Positions 34,353 through 43,800 of a DNA stretch of 64,000 nucleotides are shown here, in pieces. The notes below the pieces were generated by a model. It ran no database searches. It was not told where the DNA came from and saw only the letters and a program-made list of their open reading frames with translations. The translations under genes and the position numbers were made by a program. This stretch comes from CAZSAT01 sp964604675 (GTDB lineage Bacteria > Myxococcota_A > UBA796 > CAJQPC01), in contig CAZSAT010000017.1 in assembly GCA_964604675.1 (NCBI GenBank), positions 1-64,000 on the forward strand, in the 5' to 3' direction. Position 1 is the stretch's first letter; each line of letters opens with the position of its first letter.

Positions 34353-35345
34353 ATGAGCTTGCACCCTTCCCCGCGTCGTCCGCGCCGCCTGCGCGCGTCC
34401 CCCGTCCTCCGGAAGCTGGTCCGCGAGACCACGCTCCACCGCGAAGACCTGATCATGCCGATGTTCGTCTCGCACGTCGACGGCCAGAATGCCGAGATCG
34501 CGAGCATGCCCGGGATCTTCCAGCTCGGCCTCGACGAGCTCCAGCACGAGGCCGACGCCATCCTCGCCGCGGGCGTGTCGCAGGTCATCCTCTTCGGCCT
34601 CCCTCCCCAGAAGGATCCCGTGGGCTCGGACACCTGGAGCGACACCGGCATCCTCCAACGCGCCATCCGGAGGCTGAAGCAGGCCTACGGCGACGAGCTG
34701 TTCGTGATCAGCGACGTCTGCTTCTGCGAGTACACCGACCACGGCCACTGCGGCGTGGTCGCCGCCGACGGGCGCCTGCTGAACGATCCCACGCTCGTGA
34801 ACCTGCAGAAGCAGGCGGTGAGCCATGCCGACGCGGGCGCCGACATGGTCGCGCCCAGCGGGATGATCGACGGCATGGTCGGCGCCATGCGCGAGGGCTT
34901 GGACGGGGCCGGCCACAGCGACACGCCGATCATGAGCTACGCGGTGAAGTACGCGTCGAGCTTCTACGGACCCTTCCGCGACGCCGTGGACTCGGCGCCG
35001 GCCTTCGGCGACCGGCGCACCTACCAGATGGATCCAGCCAACCGGCGAGAGGCGCTCGTGGAAGCGTCGCTCGACGTGGAACAGGGCGCCGATCTCCTGA
35101 TGGTGAAGCCGGCCCTGGCCTACCTCGACGTGGTCCGTGAGGTCCGCGACCGCTTCGATCTGCCCGTCGCCGCCTACAACGTGAGCGGTGAGTACGCCAT
35201 GGTGAAGGCGGCCGCCGCGAAGGGCTGGATCGACGGCGAGGCGGTGGCCCTGGAGCTGCTCACGTCGATGAAGCGCGCGGGCGCCGACCTGATCCTGAGC
35301 TACTTCGCCAGGGACCTCGGGAGCCGCCTGCCCAGCCTCGGGTAG
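34353..35345 (+). CDS. hemB: Delta-aminolevulinic acid dehydratase (porphobilinogen synthase)
   Basis: Condenses two 5-aminolevulinate molecules to porphobilinogen in haem synthesis. The 330-residue length matches. The cysteine-rich zinc site DVCFCEYTDHGHCG indicates the zinc-dependent form. Active-site lysines are in SYAVKYASSFYGPFRDA and LLMVKPALAYLD. Other family blocks are MPGIFQLGLDEL, GADMVAPSGMIDGMV and VAAYNVSGEYAMVKAAA. It is a single-gene unit, convergent with the repeat lipoprotein. Confidence 0.98.
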   Translation: MSLHPSPRRPRRLRASPVLRKLVRETTLHREDLIMPMFVSHVDGQNAEIASMPGIFQLGLDELQHEADAILAAGVSQVILFGLPPQKDPVGSDTWSDTGILQRAIRRLKQAYGDELFVISDVCFCEYTDHGHCGVVAADGRLLNDPTLVNLQKQAVSHADAGADMVAPSGMIDGMVGAMREGLDGAGHSDTPIMSYAVKYASSFYGPFRDAVDSAPAFGDRRTYQMDPANRREALVEASLDVEQGADLLMVKPALAYLDVVREVRDRFDLPVAAYNVSGEYAMVKAAAAKGWIDGEAVALELLTSMKRAGADLILSYFARDLGSRLPSLG

Positions 35346-35354
35346 CGCGCTCCC

Positions 35355-37478
35355 TCAGGGCGAGGCGCCGAAGGCGTAGAGCCCGGTGGAGCCCGTGCCG
35401 TCCACCGCCACGCCGATCTCGTCGTCGGTCTGGTTCCAGCTCCAGCCGAAGCTCGCGTCGTCGCCTGGCTCGATGCGGCCGGTCTCGTCCTCCGGCCACT
35501 CGTAGGTGTCGGTGCCGCCGGCGTCGAGGAAGATCCCGATGCTGTTGGCGCCATCGCGGCTCTCGCACTCGCCGGAGTGGTTGCCGAGCCCGGTCGAGTA
35601 GGTCGATCCCGCCTGGTAGGTGTCGTCTCCTCCGTTGTCCACGAACACGCCGATGCCCTGGCAGTTGCTCGCCCCGGTCGCGAGTCCGCCGTAGACGTAG
35701 GTGTCGTCGCCGGCGTCGTTCACCAGCAGGCCCACACTGAAGTCGTGGCCCGCACCGACCTCCATGTAGTTGGTGGACTGGCGGGTGTTGAAGGCATCGC
35801 CGCCCTCTCCGGCATCCAGCAACGCGCCGATCGCGTAGTGCGCCGCGCCACCCTGCACGTAGTAGTAGGCGTCGTAGAGGTCCGCGCCATCGCCGTCGAG
35901 CAGGTAGCCGAGGCCCTGCCAGTAGCCGCTGCCCTGGGCGAAGGTGCCGGCCTGGTAGCTGTCGGCCCCTGAGGCATCGTAGAGCGCTCCCACGCCCCCG
36001 GAGAGGAAGGCGTTGTCGGCGTCGCCGCGCCGCCCGAAGCCGACGCCCTGCACGAACGACGAGTTGCCGTTTCCCGGCAGCTGGGGCGAGTAGTAGAGCG
36101 TGGTGCCGCCATCCTCGGACTTGCCCGGGTTCGCGAACCAGGTGTCGTCCCCGTCGAGGTCGACCGCAAGCCCCACACCCTGGACGTAGCCGAAGCCCTG
36201 GCTGTTCGCGAAGGTCTCGTAGGTGTCGTCGCCACCGGCGTCGAGCAGCACGCCGATGCCCATGGCCGCGCCGCCCTGGACCCCGTTCTCACCACGGTAC
36301 TGGTCGTCCCCGCCGTCGTCGTACAGGAGCCCGACGCCCAGGTGACCCCACCCCTGGCTCATGCGCAGGCTGGTGTAGCGGTCCGCACCGGAGCCGAGAT
36401 CGAACAGGAAGCCCACGCCGTAGCGCCCGGACCCCTGCCGACCGATGCGCGAGAACGAGATGGCGCCGTAGTACTCATCGCCGCCATAGCGACCGTCGGT
36501 GTCGGCGGGCAGCAGCGCGTCGGTGCCCTCGTCGGCCTCGACGTAGCCGTACACGTCGTCCCCGCCCAGGTCGATGTGCACCGACACTGGGGCGTCCTCG
36601 CTGTTCGCCCCCGCTCCGTGAACGTAGGTGTCGTCCCCCCCGAGGTCCAGGTAGAGCGCGACGTCCTCGAGCTCGCCGGGCGCGTCGGCACCTGGACCCG
36701 CCACGATGATCCGGCCGATGTAGCTGTCGACGTCGAGGATGGCGTCGGTGCCCTCGAAGCGCGCCAGGTCGGCGTGCTCGATGGCGAAGGCCAGCACCAG
36801 CGCGGGATCGTAGAGGCTGCGTGGCCCGGACGACGGGTCGAGCACCCAGTCGAGAGCCGCCGCGTCCGTGACATCGGGGTGCGCGGTCTTGGTGTCGAGC
36901 AACACGCCGGCATGGCCGAACTTGATGAGCTTGTTCGGCTCCGACGGCGCCGAAGCCTCCATGGCGTCACGCGCCTCGGCCACCCGCTCCATCGCGTAGA
37001 GCACCGGAACCAGCGCGTCGGCCAGGTCCTCGGGGAGATCCCCCAGGTCGACGACGCGCTGGACCACCTCGACCGGATCCGCGGGGGCGAGCTCGCGCGG
37101 TGACTCCAGCAGGTCCATCGCGGCGGCGAGCGCGCCGGTGGCGGGGTGGTCTGTGGCGCCCGCATGCTCGAGGTCGGCAGCCAGCTGGCCACCGGTACAC
37201 GGCAGGCGAAGCGGCTCCCAGTGCAGGTCGCGGAACCACGGCAGCAGGAACACGTCGTCGAGGTAGGCCCTGTAGCTGGCCTCCTTCCAGAGATCCTCGT
37301 CCCACCCGACCTCGGCGGCCGTCAAGTGCGCCTCCTGGAGGGCCTCGTCGCGGAAGGCGGCCTCGGCGTCCGGCCACGCGCAAGCGATGTCGGGGGCTGC
37401 TGCGTCCCAGGCCGGCGGCTCGTGGGAGCCGGTGTCCGCGGCGTCCTTGCTGCAGACGAGAAGCGCCAACACGAACAT
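35355..37478 (-). CDS. Lipoprotein with GGDDxY tandem repeats (putative beta-solenoid)
   Basis: A 707-residue protein. The signal MFVLALLVC is short and uncharged. A helical N-terminal domain (~20-230) is followed by about ten imperfect repeats of 28-45 residues. Each centres on L-x-D-x-GGDD-x-Y, followed by a QG/GxGxxxG segment (for example GIGVLLDAGGDDTYETF and GIGVFVDNGGDDTYQAG). The Asp/Gly pattern recalls calcium-binding RTX-like turns in beta-rolls, but the unit is much longer. The ATG at 37478 is preferred over the adjacent GTG because GGAGG is 5 bases away. I do not recognise the family; it is probably a surface structural or adhesive protein. Confidence 0.75.
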   Translation of the reverse strand: MFVLALLVCSKDAADTGSHEPPAWDAAAPDIACAWPDAEAAFRDEALQEAHLTAAEVGWDEDLWKEASYRAYLDDVFLLPWFRDLHWEPLRLPCTGGQLAADLEHAGATDHPATGALAAAMDLLESPRELAPADPVEVVQRVVDLGDLPEDLADALVPVLYAMERVAEARDAMEASAPSEPNKLIKFGHAGVLLDTKTAHPDVTDAAALDWVLDPSSGPRSLYDPALVLAFAIEHADLARFEGTDAILDVDSYIGRIIVAGPGADAPGELEDVALYLDLGGDDTYVHGAGANSEDAPVSVHIDLGGDDVYGYVEADEGTDALLPADTDGRYGGDEYYGAISFSRIGRQGSGRYGVGFLFDLGSGADRYTSLRMSQGWGHLGVGLLYDDGGDDQYRGENGVQGGAAMGIGVLLDAGGDDTYETFANSQGFGYVQGVGLAVDLDGDDTWFANPGKSEDGGTTLYYSPQLPGNGNSSFVQGVGFGRRGDADNAFLSGGVGALYDASGADSYQAGTFAQGSGYWQGLGYLLDGDGADLYDAYYYVQGGAAHYAIGALLDAGEGGDAFNTRQSTNYMEVGAGHDFSVGLLVNDAGDDTYVYGGLATGASNCQGIGVFVDNGGDDTYQAGSTYSTGLGNHSGECESRDGANSIGIFLDAGGTDTYEWPEDETGRIEPGDDASFGWSWNQTDDEIGVAVDGTGSTGLYAFGASP

Positions 37479-37528
37479 CACGACCTCCGAGAGCCCAGCT
37501 TAATCCAGCGGACCCACGCCCCGAGTGC

Positions 37529-38893
37529 TCACGGGATCGCGGCGGGGTGGACCCAGGTCACATCGGAGAGCGCCTCGAGCTCAGCGATGTAGAGCTCCAG
37601 GCCCGCCCAGAGCTCCACGGCGGTCTCGGGGAGCTGCTCGACCAGGTTCGTCTGCTCGGCGGGGTCCGCCTGCAGGTCGTAGAGCTCCGCGTCGCCCGTG
37701 GCCCAGACCAACAGCTTGTGCTCACCGTCTTCGACGAAGGCGCTCGAGTGGTCGTCGAGCAGCTTCTGGCCGAAGCGCAGCGCGTGCTCCTCCGCACCCA
37801 ACGCCGCACCGGGCAGCGGGGCGCCGAAGTCATGGGGCAACACCTGGAGGATGGTGGGCCACACCTCCGCGTGGGTGGTCCGCCCACCGTAGGCCTGGGC
37901 CTCGAGCCCCTCGGCCCAGTACGCCACGAAGGCGCGGTTGGTCTCGTCGTACAGGTTCTGGTGGTGACCGATCTCGCCGTGCTCCGCGAGCTCCTCCCCG
38001 TGGTCGCTCCAGAGCACCACCAGCGTGTTGTCCAGGCGGCCCATCGAACGAGCCCCGTCGAGCACGCGCTCGATCGCGGACGACACCCACGACAGCTCAC
38101 CGCCGTAGTGCACGTCCATGTGCTCGCGGATCAAGGCGCGCTCCTCGTCGGACAGGTCGTCCCAGGCCGCGAGGAGCTGGTCCAGATCCTGCCCGGCTTC
38201 GAAGCTCCAGTCGATCGGCTCCAGGTCCTCGAGCCCGTAGAGGTACTCCTCCGGTGGGTCCCAACCCTGGTGAGGGTCCATGAAGTGGGCGTGCAGGTAC
38301 CAGGGTTCCTCGGTGGTCGAGGTCAGCGCGAGGAGCGCCGCGTCGGCCACGTCGTCCGCGCTTCCCTCGCCACCGTGCTGGTTGAGCTCGGACACGGTGT
38401 CGAAGCCCTGGGTGGTGCCGTAGCGAGGATCGAAGAAGGCGTTCGTCGTGAAGAGCCGGGTCGACCAGCCGGCGTCGCGCAGCAGCTCGGGTGCGAGCTG
38501 GAGGCTGTCGGGCACGGGCACGAGCGCCTCCGCCAGCGGCTCGTTGCTGGCCTGGGGCACGAAGCCCAGGTCCACTTCCCGCCCGCCCCCCTGCAGGCAG
38601 AGGACCGACGCGAAGGTCCAGTTCGAACAGCTTCGATGGTCGCCGAGCACCACGGCGTCACCCAGCAGTGCGTCGAGCTCCGGTGTGGTCGCGCTGCCAC
38701 CGAAGAAGCACACGTTCTCGGGTCGAAAGGTGTCGATCGAGAACATCAGCACGTTGTAGGGCCGATCCCCGGTGAACGTGAGCGGACCGTCGTAGCCGCC
38801 GTCGGTCTCCGTGCCGGGTCGGTAGCTGCCCGCGTCGCCCTGGAGGGCGCTGTCGTCGAGCGCCGACCCGTGGCAGGCGAGCAGCAGGATCAA
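37529..38893 (-). CDS. Sulfatase-fold lipoprotein (alkaline phosphatase superfamily hydrolase)
   Basis: A 454-residue protein with signal MILLLAC (six residues before Cys) from a TTG start that overlaps the upstream stop as TTGA. The sulfatase domain has YNVLMFSIDTFRPENVCFFGG (metal Asp), TTPELDALL, the nucleophile region CSNWTFASVLC, HAHFMDPHQGW and VVLWSDHGEELAEHGEIGHH. The nucleophile region is of the WT-x-x-S type rather than formylglycine C-x-P-S-R. A C-terminal LYDLQADPAEQTNL block is classic for sulfatases. A phosphotransferase or phosphodiesterase activity is therefore as likely as sulfate ester cleavage. Confidence 0.85.
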   Translation of the reverse strand: MILLLACHGSALDDSALQGDAGSYRPGTETDGGYDGPLTFTGDRPYNVLMFSIDTFRPENVCFFGGSATTPELDALLGDAVVLGDHRSCSNWTFASVLCLQGGGREVDLGFVPQASNEPLAEALVPVPDSLQLAPELLRDAGWSTRLFTTNAFFDPRYGTTQGFDTVSELNQHGGEGSADDVADAALLALTSTTEEPWYLHAHFMDPHQGWDPPEEYLYGLEDLEPIDWSFEAGQDLDQLLAAWDDLSDEERALIREHMDVHYGGELSWVSSAIERVLDGARSMGRLDNTLVVLWSDHGEELAEHGEIGHHQNLYDETNRAFVAYWAEGLEAQAYGGRTTHAEVWPTILQVLPHDFGAPLPGAALGAEEHALRFGQKLLDDHSSAFVEDGEHKLLVWATGDAELYDLQADPAEQTNLVEQLPETAVELWAGLELYIAELEALSDVTWVHPAAIP

Positions 38894-39954
38894 CTGTCGA
38901 GGTCGATGACGCGCCGCCAGAGCTCCTCGGCGTGTTGGGCGGCATGGGTGACGTGACCGAGGAACCACCGCCACCGACCGAGGCGGTGGGCGGGCGCTTC
39001 CTCGTCGGGCAGCTGGATGGCGTACGGACTCGCCTCGATGTACTGGCCGCCGAGGAAGCGGTAGACCTCGGCGAGGGCCTTGGACACGTCGTGCTCGCCG
39101 CGGGTTGCGCCGAGCGCCCGGGTGACGCCGACCGCCACGGCATCGGAGGCGGCGTCGGGCGGCGGCAGCATGCTGGCCGGCGGCAGCACCGCGAGGTGGC
39201 TGATCAGCTCCGCGAGGTGCGCCACCAGGTCCAGGTCCCGACCACCGTCCTGAACCGCGAGCTCGGCCAGGTCTTCGAGCCAGTGCTCCACCTGGTAGCG
39301 CAGGCGCACCGGGAAGCGCCCCAACAGCGCCTCGAGCTGGCCCTCCCTCCACAGCTCGAGCACCGCCTCGCCCCCGATGTCGGCGTCGAAGGGCGCGGAG
39401 TGCGGTTGGCCGTGGGCCAGGGCGCGCATCAAGGGCAGACCACGCTCACCCGTCATCGCCTGCCCGGTGCGGAGCGCGAGCGCCACGCGCGTCAGCGGCG
39501 GGACCGGTGCCAAGAACGCCATGTCGAGCACGGCGGGCTCCGGGGGCACGCCCAGGCTGTGGAGCGCCCGCGAGAGCAGACGGCCAGCGTCGCGGGCCCG
39601 CGGCCGCTTGTCACGGGCGAGGCGCACGAAGGCCTGGGTCGCGGCGTGGGTGCCGCGCCCGGAGGTGTCGAGGCCGAACCAGCCGCCCGTGCCCTCGGCG
39701 CCGAGGCAGACCATCAGCGCCTGGTCGGCGGGCCCGGGCACCACCACCAGCGCGCCCTGCCCGAGCTCGCGCCCGATGCCGCAGCTCGCCAGCACGTTGC
39801 TGTGCACCACCGCCGGTCCGCTCACCGGCGTGATGTCGGAGGGATCCCCGACCACGGTCACGGAGAACGGGAGGCCGAAGCTGCGTGCCCGCGAGAGCAA
39901 CAGGATGCCCGCGGTGTGGACCGAAGGAGAGCTGCCGCGGAGGATCACCGACAC
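38890..39954 (-). CDS. Conserved-looking protein of unknown function
   Basis: A 354-residue soluble protein starting at GTG. There is no signal peptide or clear transmembrane segment. The N-terminal half has beta/alpha alternation (SFGLPFSVTVVGDPSDI; GALVVVPGPADQALMVCLG; GTGGWFGLDTSGRG), which could be a sensor-like or FMN-type fold. The C-terminal half is helical and ends RWRWFLGHVTHAAQHAEELWRRV. I do not recognise it. It lies 9 bases after the PNPOx-like gene and overlaps the sulfatase start by 4 bases, so it belongs to the ileS-led operon. Confidence 0.55.
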   Translation of the reverse strand: MSVILRGSSPSVHTAGILLLSRARSFGLPFSVTVVGDPSDITPVSGPAVVHSNVLASCGIGRELGQGALVVVPGPADQALMVCLGAEGTGGWFGLDTSGRGTHAATQAFVRLARDKRPRARDAGRLLSRALHSLGVPPEPAVLDMAFLAPVPPLTRVALALRTGQAMTGERGLPLMRALAHGQPHSAPFDADIGGEAVLELWREGQLEALLGRFPVRLRYQVEHWLEDLAELAVQDGGRDLDLVAHLAELISHLAVLPPASMLPPPDAASDAVAVGVTRALGATRGEHDVSKALAEVYRFLGGQYIEASPYAIQLPDEEAPAHRLGRWRWFLGHVTHAAQHAEELWRRVIDLDS

Positions 39955-39963
39955 CGGCCCATC

Positions 39964-40893
39964 CTACAGGTCGCGGACCTCGGGTTCGGTCTGGGAGAGG
40001 TGGAGGATCCAGAGGGGCCACATCAGCCAGACGAAGCTGGCGCCGAACACGACCCACGGCAGGGTGCCGTCGGGCCAGGCCTTCAGCCCAAGGGTGCAGA
40101 GCACACCGGCGATGCTGACCATGCTGGAGAGGTCGATCAGGGGCTTCGGCGCCAACAATGCCTGGCCGAGCAGCGCACCACACTCGTCCCGGTGGGCGCG
40201 CCCCTGCCGCCAGCGCAAGAAGGCGCTCCCGCGGAACCAGAGCCGGGCACCGGCCTGCATCAAGAGCGCCCCGAGCCACGCGATGACCAGCGCGAACCAC
40301 CGCATCGGGTAGTCCGCGCCCATGTACGCCAGGTAGACCCAGATCGTGGCGAGCGAGAAGACCACGACTGGCGTGATGCCCCCAAAGGCGACGCGGCTCC
40401 ACCGCGTGCCCATCGCAGGGGCGCTGATGCCGAGCGGGGTGTTGCCCTTGTACCGGATCTCGGAGCCGTCCTCGCGCGCCTTCAGGTAGTCCACGTGCTC
40501 GCAGTAGAACTCGATGACCGTGAACGACGCCGGTGACGCTCCGTCGGGCAGCCACGGCAACAGCTCCAGGCGACGCGGGTGGGCCATGACCGGCGGGCCG
40601 GCCAGGGCGCGCCCCTGGAGATGGATCTGGTAGTCGCCGTCGACGTGCTTGCAGTGCACGGCGGCGTTGGTGTGGCGCAACAACGCCTCGACCACCGGCG
40701 CGCTCCGCGTCACGAAGAAGAACAAGAGGTCCTCGAAGGGCGCCACGTGGCAGCGCGCGGAGGCCTCTCGCCCCGGCGCGCCACCCACCACCTGGACCGG
40801 CCCGTGCAACGACAGCACGCGCAGAATCTCGTCCGGGATGACCTCTCGGGCGGCGGACTGGGCCAAGGTCAGGCACGCTCCAGGTGGACCCAC
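39964..40893 (-). CDS. PNPOx-like split-barrel domain plus membrane domain protein
   Basis: Residues ~10-165 resemble a pyridoxamine-5'-phosphate-oxidase-like flavin split barrel (ARCHVAPFEDLLFFFVTRSAPVVEALLRHT, AAVHCKHVDGDYQIHLQGRAL). Residues ~180-300 carry four hydrophobic helices. The combination suggests a membrane-tethered flavin- or haem-binding oxidoreductase, but no catalytic residue can be named. The start is uncertain: GTG 40893 overlaps ileS by 25 bases, while TTG 40866 (MAQSAAREVIPDEIL) starts just after its stop and has GGAG upstream. It is second in the ileS operon. Confidence 0.6.
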   Translation of the reverse strand: MGPPGACLTLAQSAAREVIPDEILRVLSLHGPVQVVGGAPGREASARCHVAPFEDLLFFFVTRSAPVVEALLRHTNAAVHCKHVDGDYQIHLQGRALAGPPVMAHPRRLELLPWLPDGASPASFTVIEFYCEHVDYLKAREDGSEIRYKGNTPLGISAPAMGTRWSRVAFGGITPVVVFSLATIWVYLAYMGADYPMRWFALVIAWLGALLMQAGARLWFRGSAFLRWRQGRAHRDECGALLGQALLAPKPLIDLSSMVSIAGVLCTLGLKAWPDGTLPWVVFGASFVWLMWPLWILHLSQTEPEVRDL

Positions 40894-43800
40894 AAGGCGC
40901 GTCCGTCGACGTCACCGCAGAGCGTGGCGGCCGCCGCGGTCGGCGCGTCCGTCCAGCTGCGCACCAGGGTCTCACCAGCGATGTGGTCGCGGAAGCGGGA
41001 CACGGCCGCGACCACCGCAGCGTCCCCACCGATGCCCAGCACGATCCGGTCGGTGTAGGAGAGGTCGAGCTCCTTGCGCAGCCCCTGGACCCGGTTCACG
41101 ACCTCCCTCGCGAGCCCTTCCTCCAGCAGGTCGTCGTCGAGCTGGCTGTGGAGTGCTACCACCGCCGTGGCGGATCCTGCGGCCTCGAGGCCGTCGAGCG
41201 CGTTCACCTCGACCACCACGTCGTCCTCCGAGAGGGTGACGGGGCCGCTCGGCAGCTGGAGCTCCAGCCCCCCGGCGAGCACCGCGGCCCGGACCTGGGC
41301 ACCGGGCATCTGGCGCAACGCCGCCGCGCACGCCTTCATGTCCTTGCCCAGGCGCTTCCCCAGGGCCTTGTAGTTCGGCTTGACGGTGAAGCTCACGAAG
41401 TCCTCGGCGCGCTGGGAGAAGCGCACCTCGCGGACGTTGAGCTCGGCGCGCAGCAGCGGCATCAGCGCGTCGATCCGGCCCTTCCAGCTCGGCTCCGCCA
41501 GCACCACCTCGAGCGCGGACAGGGGCTGACGCACCCTCACGCCGATGCCCTTGCGGGCGGCCAGGCCCAGCGACGCCAGCTCACGGACGAGGGCCATCTC
41601 CTCCGCGAGCGCCGGGTCGGCCGCGTCGCCACCGGTGGGGTAGCTGCAGAGGTGCACGCTCGCCGGCGCGCCGGGCACGGGGCCGGCCACGAGGCTCTGG
41701 TGCAGGGCCTCGGCGGTGAAGGGCACGAAGGGAGCGATGAGCCGGCTGTAGGTGGTGAGCGCTTCGTAGAGCGTCCAGAGGGCGTCCTGAAGATCCTGCC
41801 CTTCCCCCCAGAAGCGCCGCCGGCTGCGGCGCACGTACCAGTTGGCCAGGCCCTCCACGAAGCCCTGCAGCTCCCGCGCCGCCTCGTAGAGCGAGAACCG
41901 GTCCATAGACGCGACGACGCTCGCGGACAGGGCATCGAGCTCTCCGAGGATCCAGCGGTCCAGGGGCGCGCGCTGGGCCACGGGGCGCCAGCCGCTCCGG
42001 TCGCCGGGCGAGAAGCTCGCGATGTCGGCGTAGATGCAGAAGAAGCTGTGCACGTTCTTCAGCCGGATCAGGAACTCGCGCTGGAGCTCGCGGATGGCCC
42101 GGATGGAGAGCCGCGTGTTCGACCACGGCGGATTCGACGCGTAGAACAGCCAGCGGAACGCGTCGGCGCCGGGGGCGGCGAAGGGCGGTTCGAGCAGGAT
42201 GGTGGCGGGGGCTTCGAGGGTGGCCGCGTCCGCTCGGGAGAGGTGGACCGTGTCCTTTCCTGCGAGCTGCACGGCTACGGGTGCGAGCGCGAGCGCGAGA
42301 TCGCCGGAGCGAACGGTCATGCGGTCCTTGGGCGACAGGTTCAGGCTCTTGACCTGCATGGGGTGCATGCCCAGCTCGCCTTCGCTCAACGAGGCATCCA
42401 CGTGGACCTTGAGCCGGGCCGAGCCGAGCATGACGAGGTCGGGGCTCGTGTAGTTGCCCTTGGACTTCGACTCCTTCTTGCCCTCCATGTCGCACACGTG
42501 CCCGAGCACGGTGCAGTGCCGGTAGGGGCGCGGCAGGCCCACGGGCTCCATGTCGAACCGGGCACAGGTCTCGTCGTCGAAGACCAGGGTGCTGATCATC
42601 AACAGGCTGTAGAACCAACCGCGGGTCTGATCGACCGCCTCCGAGATGAAGTCGGCGGGGAAGGAGCGCTTGAAGTCGTCGACCCCCTGGTGCGGGAAGC
42701 CCCACTGGGCGAAGGGCATGCAGCCGCTGTCGAACCAGCAGTCGATGACCTCGGGCACCCGCCGCATGGTGCCGTCGCAGCGGTCGCAGTCGAAGGTGAC
42801 CTGGTCGATCCAGGGCCGGTGCACCTGGAGGTGCGTGTCGACCTTCGGATCGAAGGCGTCCGGGTTCCGCTCGAGGATCGCCGCGGTGGACGGCGGCGCC
42901 ACCCGGTGCTCGCAGGCCTCGCAGACCCAGATGTTCAGCGGCGTGCCCCAGAAGCGCTCCCGGGAGAGCGCCCAGTCCACGTTGTTGCGCAGGAAGTCGC
43001 CGAAGCGGCCCTCCTGGATGTGCTGGGGTTGCCAGTCCACCGCCTGGTTGTTGGCGAGCGCCTCGGCGTTCTTCGCGGTGGTCTTGATGAACCACGCGGG
43101 GCGCGCGTACTGGATGAGCGGATCGTCGTCCTTCCGCCAGCAGAAGGGGTAGTCGTGGCGGTAGGTCTCGCGCGAGAAGAGGGCACCGCGCCCCTTGAGC
43201 TCGGCGATGATCTCCTTGTCGGCGTCCTTGCAGAAGGTCCCCTCCAAAAAGCCGGTGCCGGGCACGAAGCAGCCGTTGGGCGCGATGAGCTGCAGCATGC
43301 CGATGCCGTTCTGCTTGGCCGCCGCGAAGTCGTCCTCGCCGAAGGCCGGAGCGGTGTGCACGAGCCCGGTGCCCGCCTCCAGGGACACGAAGTCGCCCGG
43401 GATGATGCGCCAGGCATCGCCACCCTCCGGCTCGGCGAAGCGGTAGAGCGGCTCGTAGCGGCGACCAACGAGGTCGGCGCCCTTGACCACCTTCACCACC
43501 TCGCCCTCGACCTTCCCGACCAGCCCGTGGGCGACGACCAGCACCTCGTCGCCCGCCCGAACGTAGGCGTAGTCCAGCTCTTCGTTCACCGTGATGGCGG
43601 TGTTGGACGGCAGGGTCCACGGCGTGGTGGTCCAGGCGAGCAGCGACGCGTCCTCGTCCGCCAGCTTGAAGCGCACGGTGATGGAGGGATCGTCGACGGT
43701 CTTGTAGCCCTGCCCCACCTCACCGGCCGACAGCGCCGTGCCGCCCTGAGGCCACCACCAGACCACCTTGTGGCCCTGGTAGAGCAGGCCCTTCTCGAAG

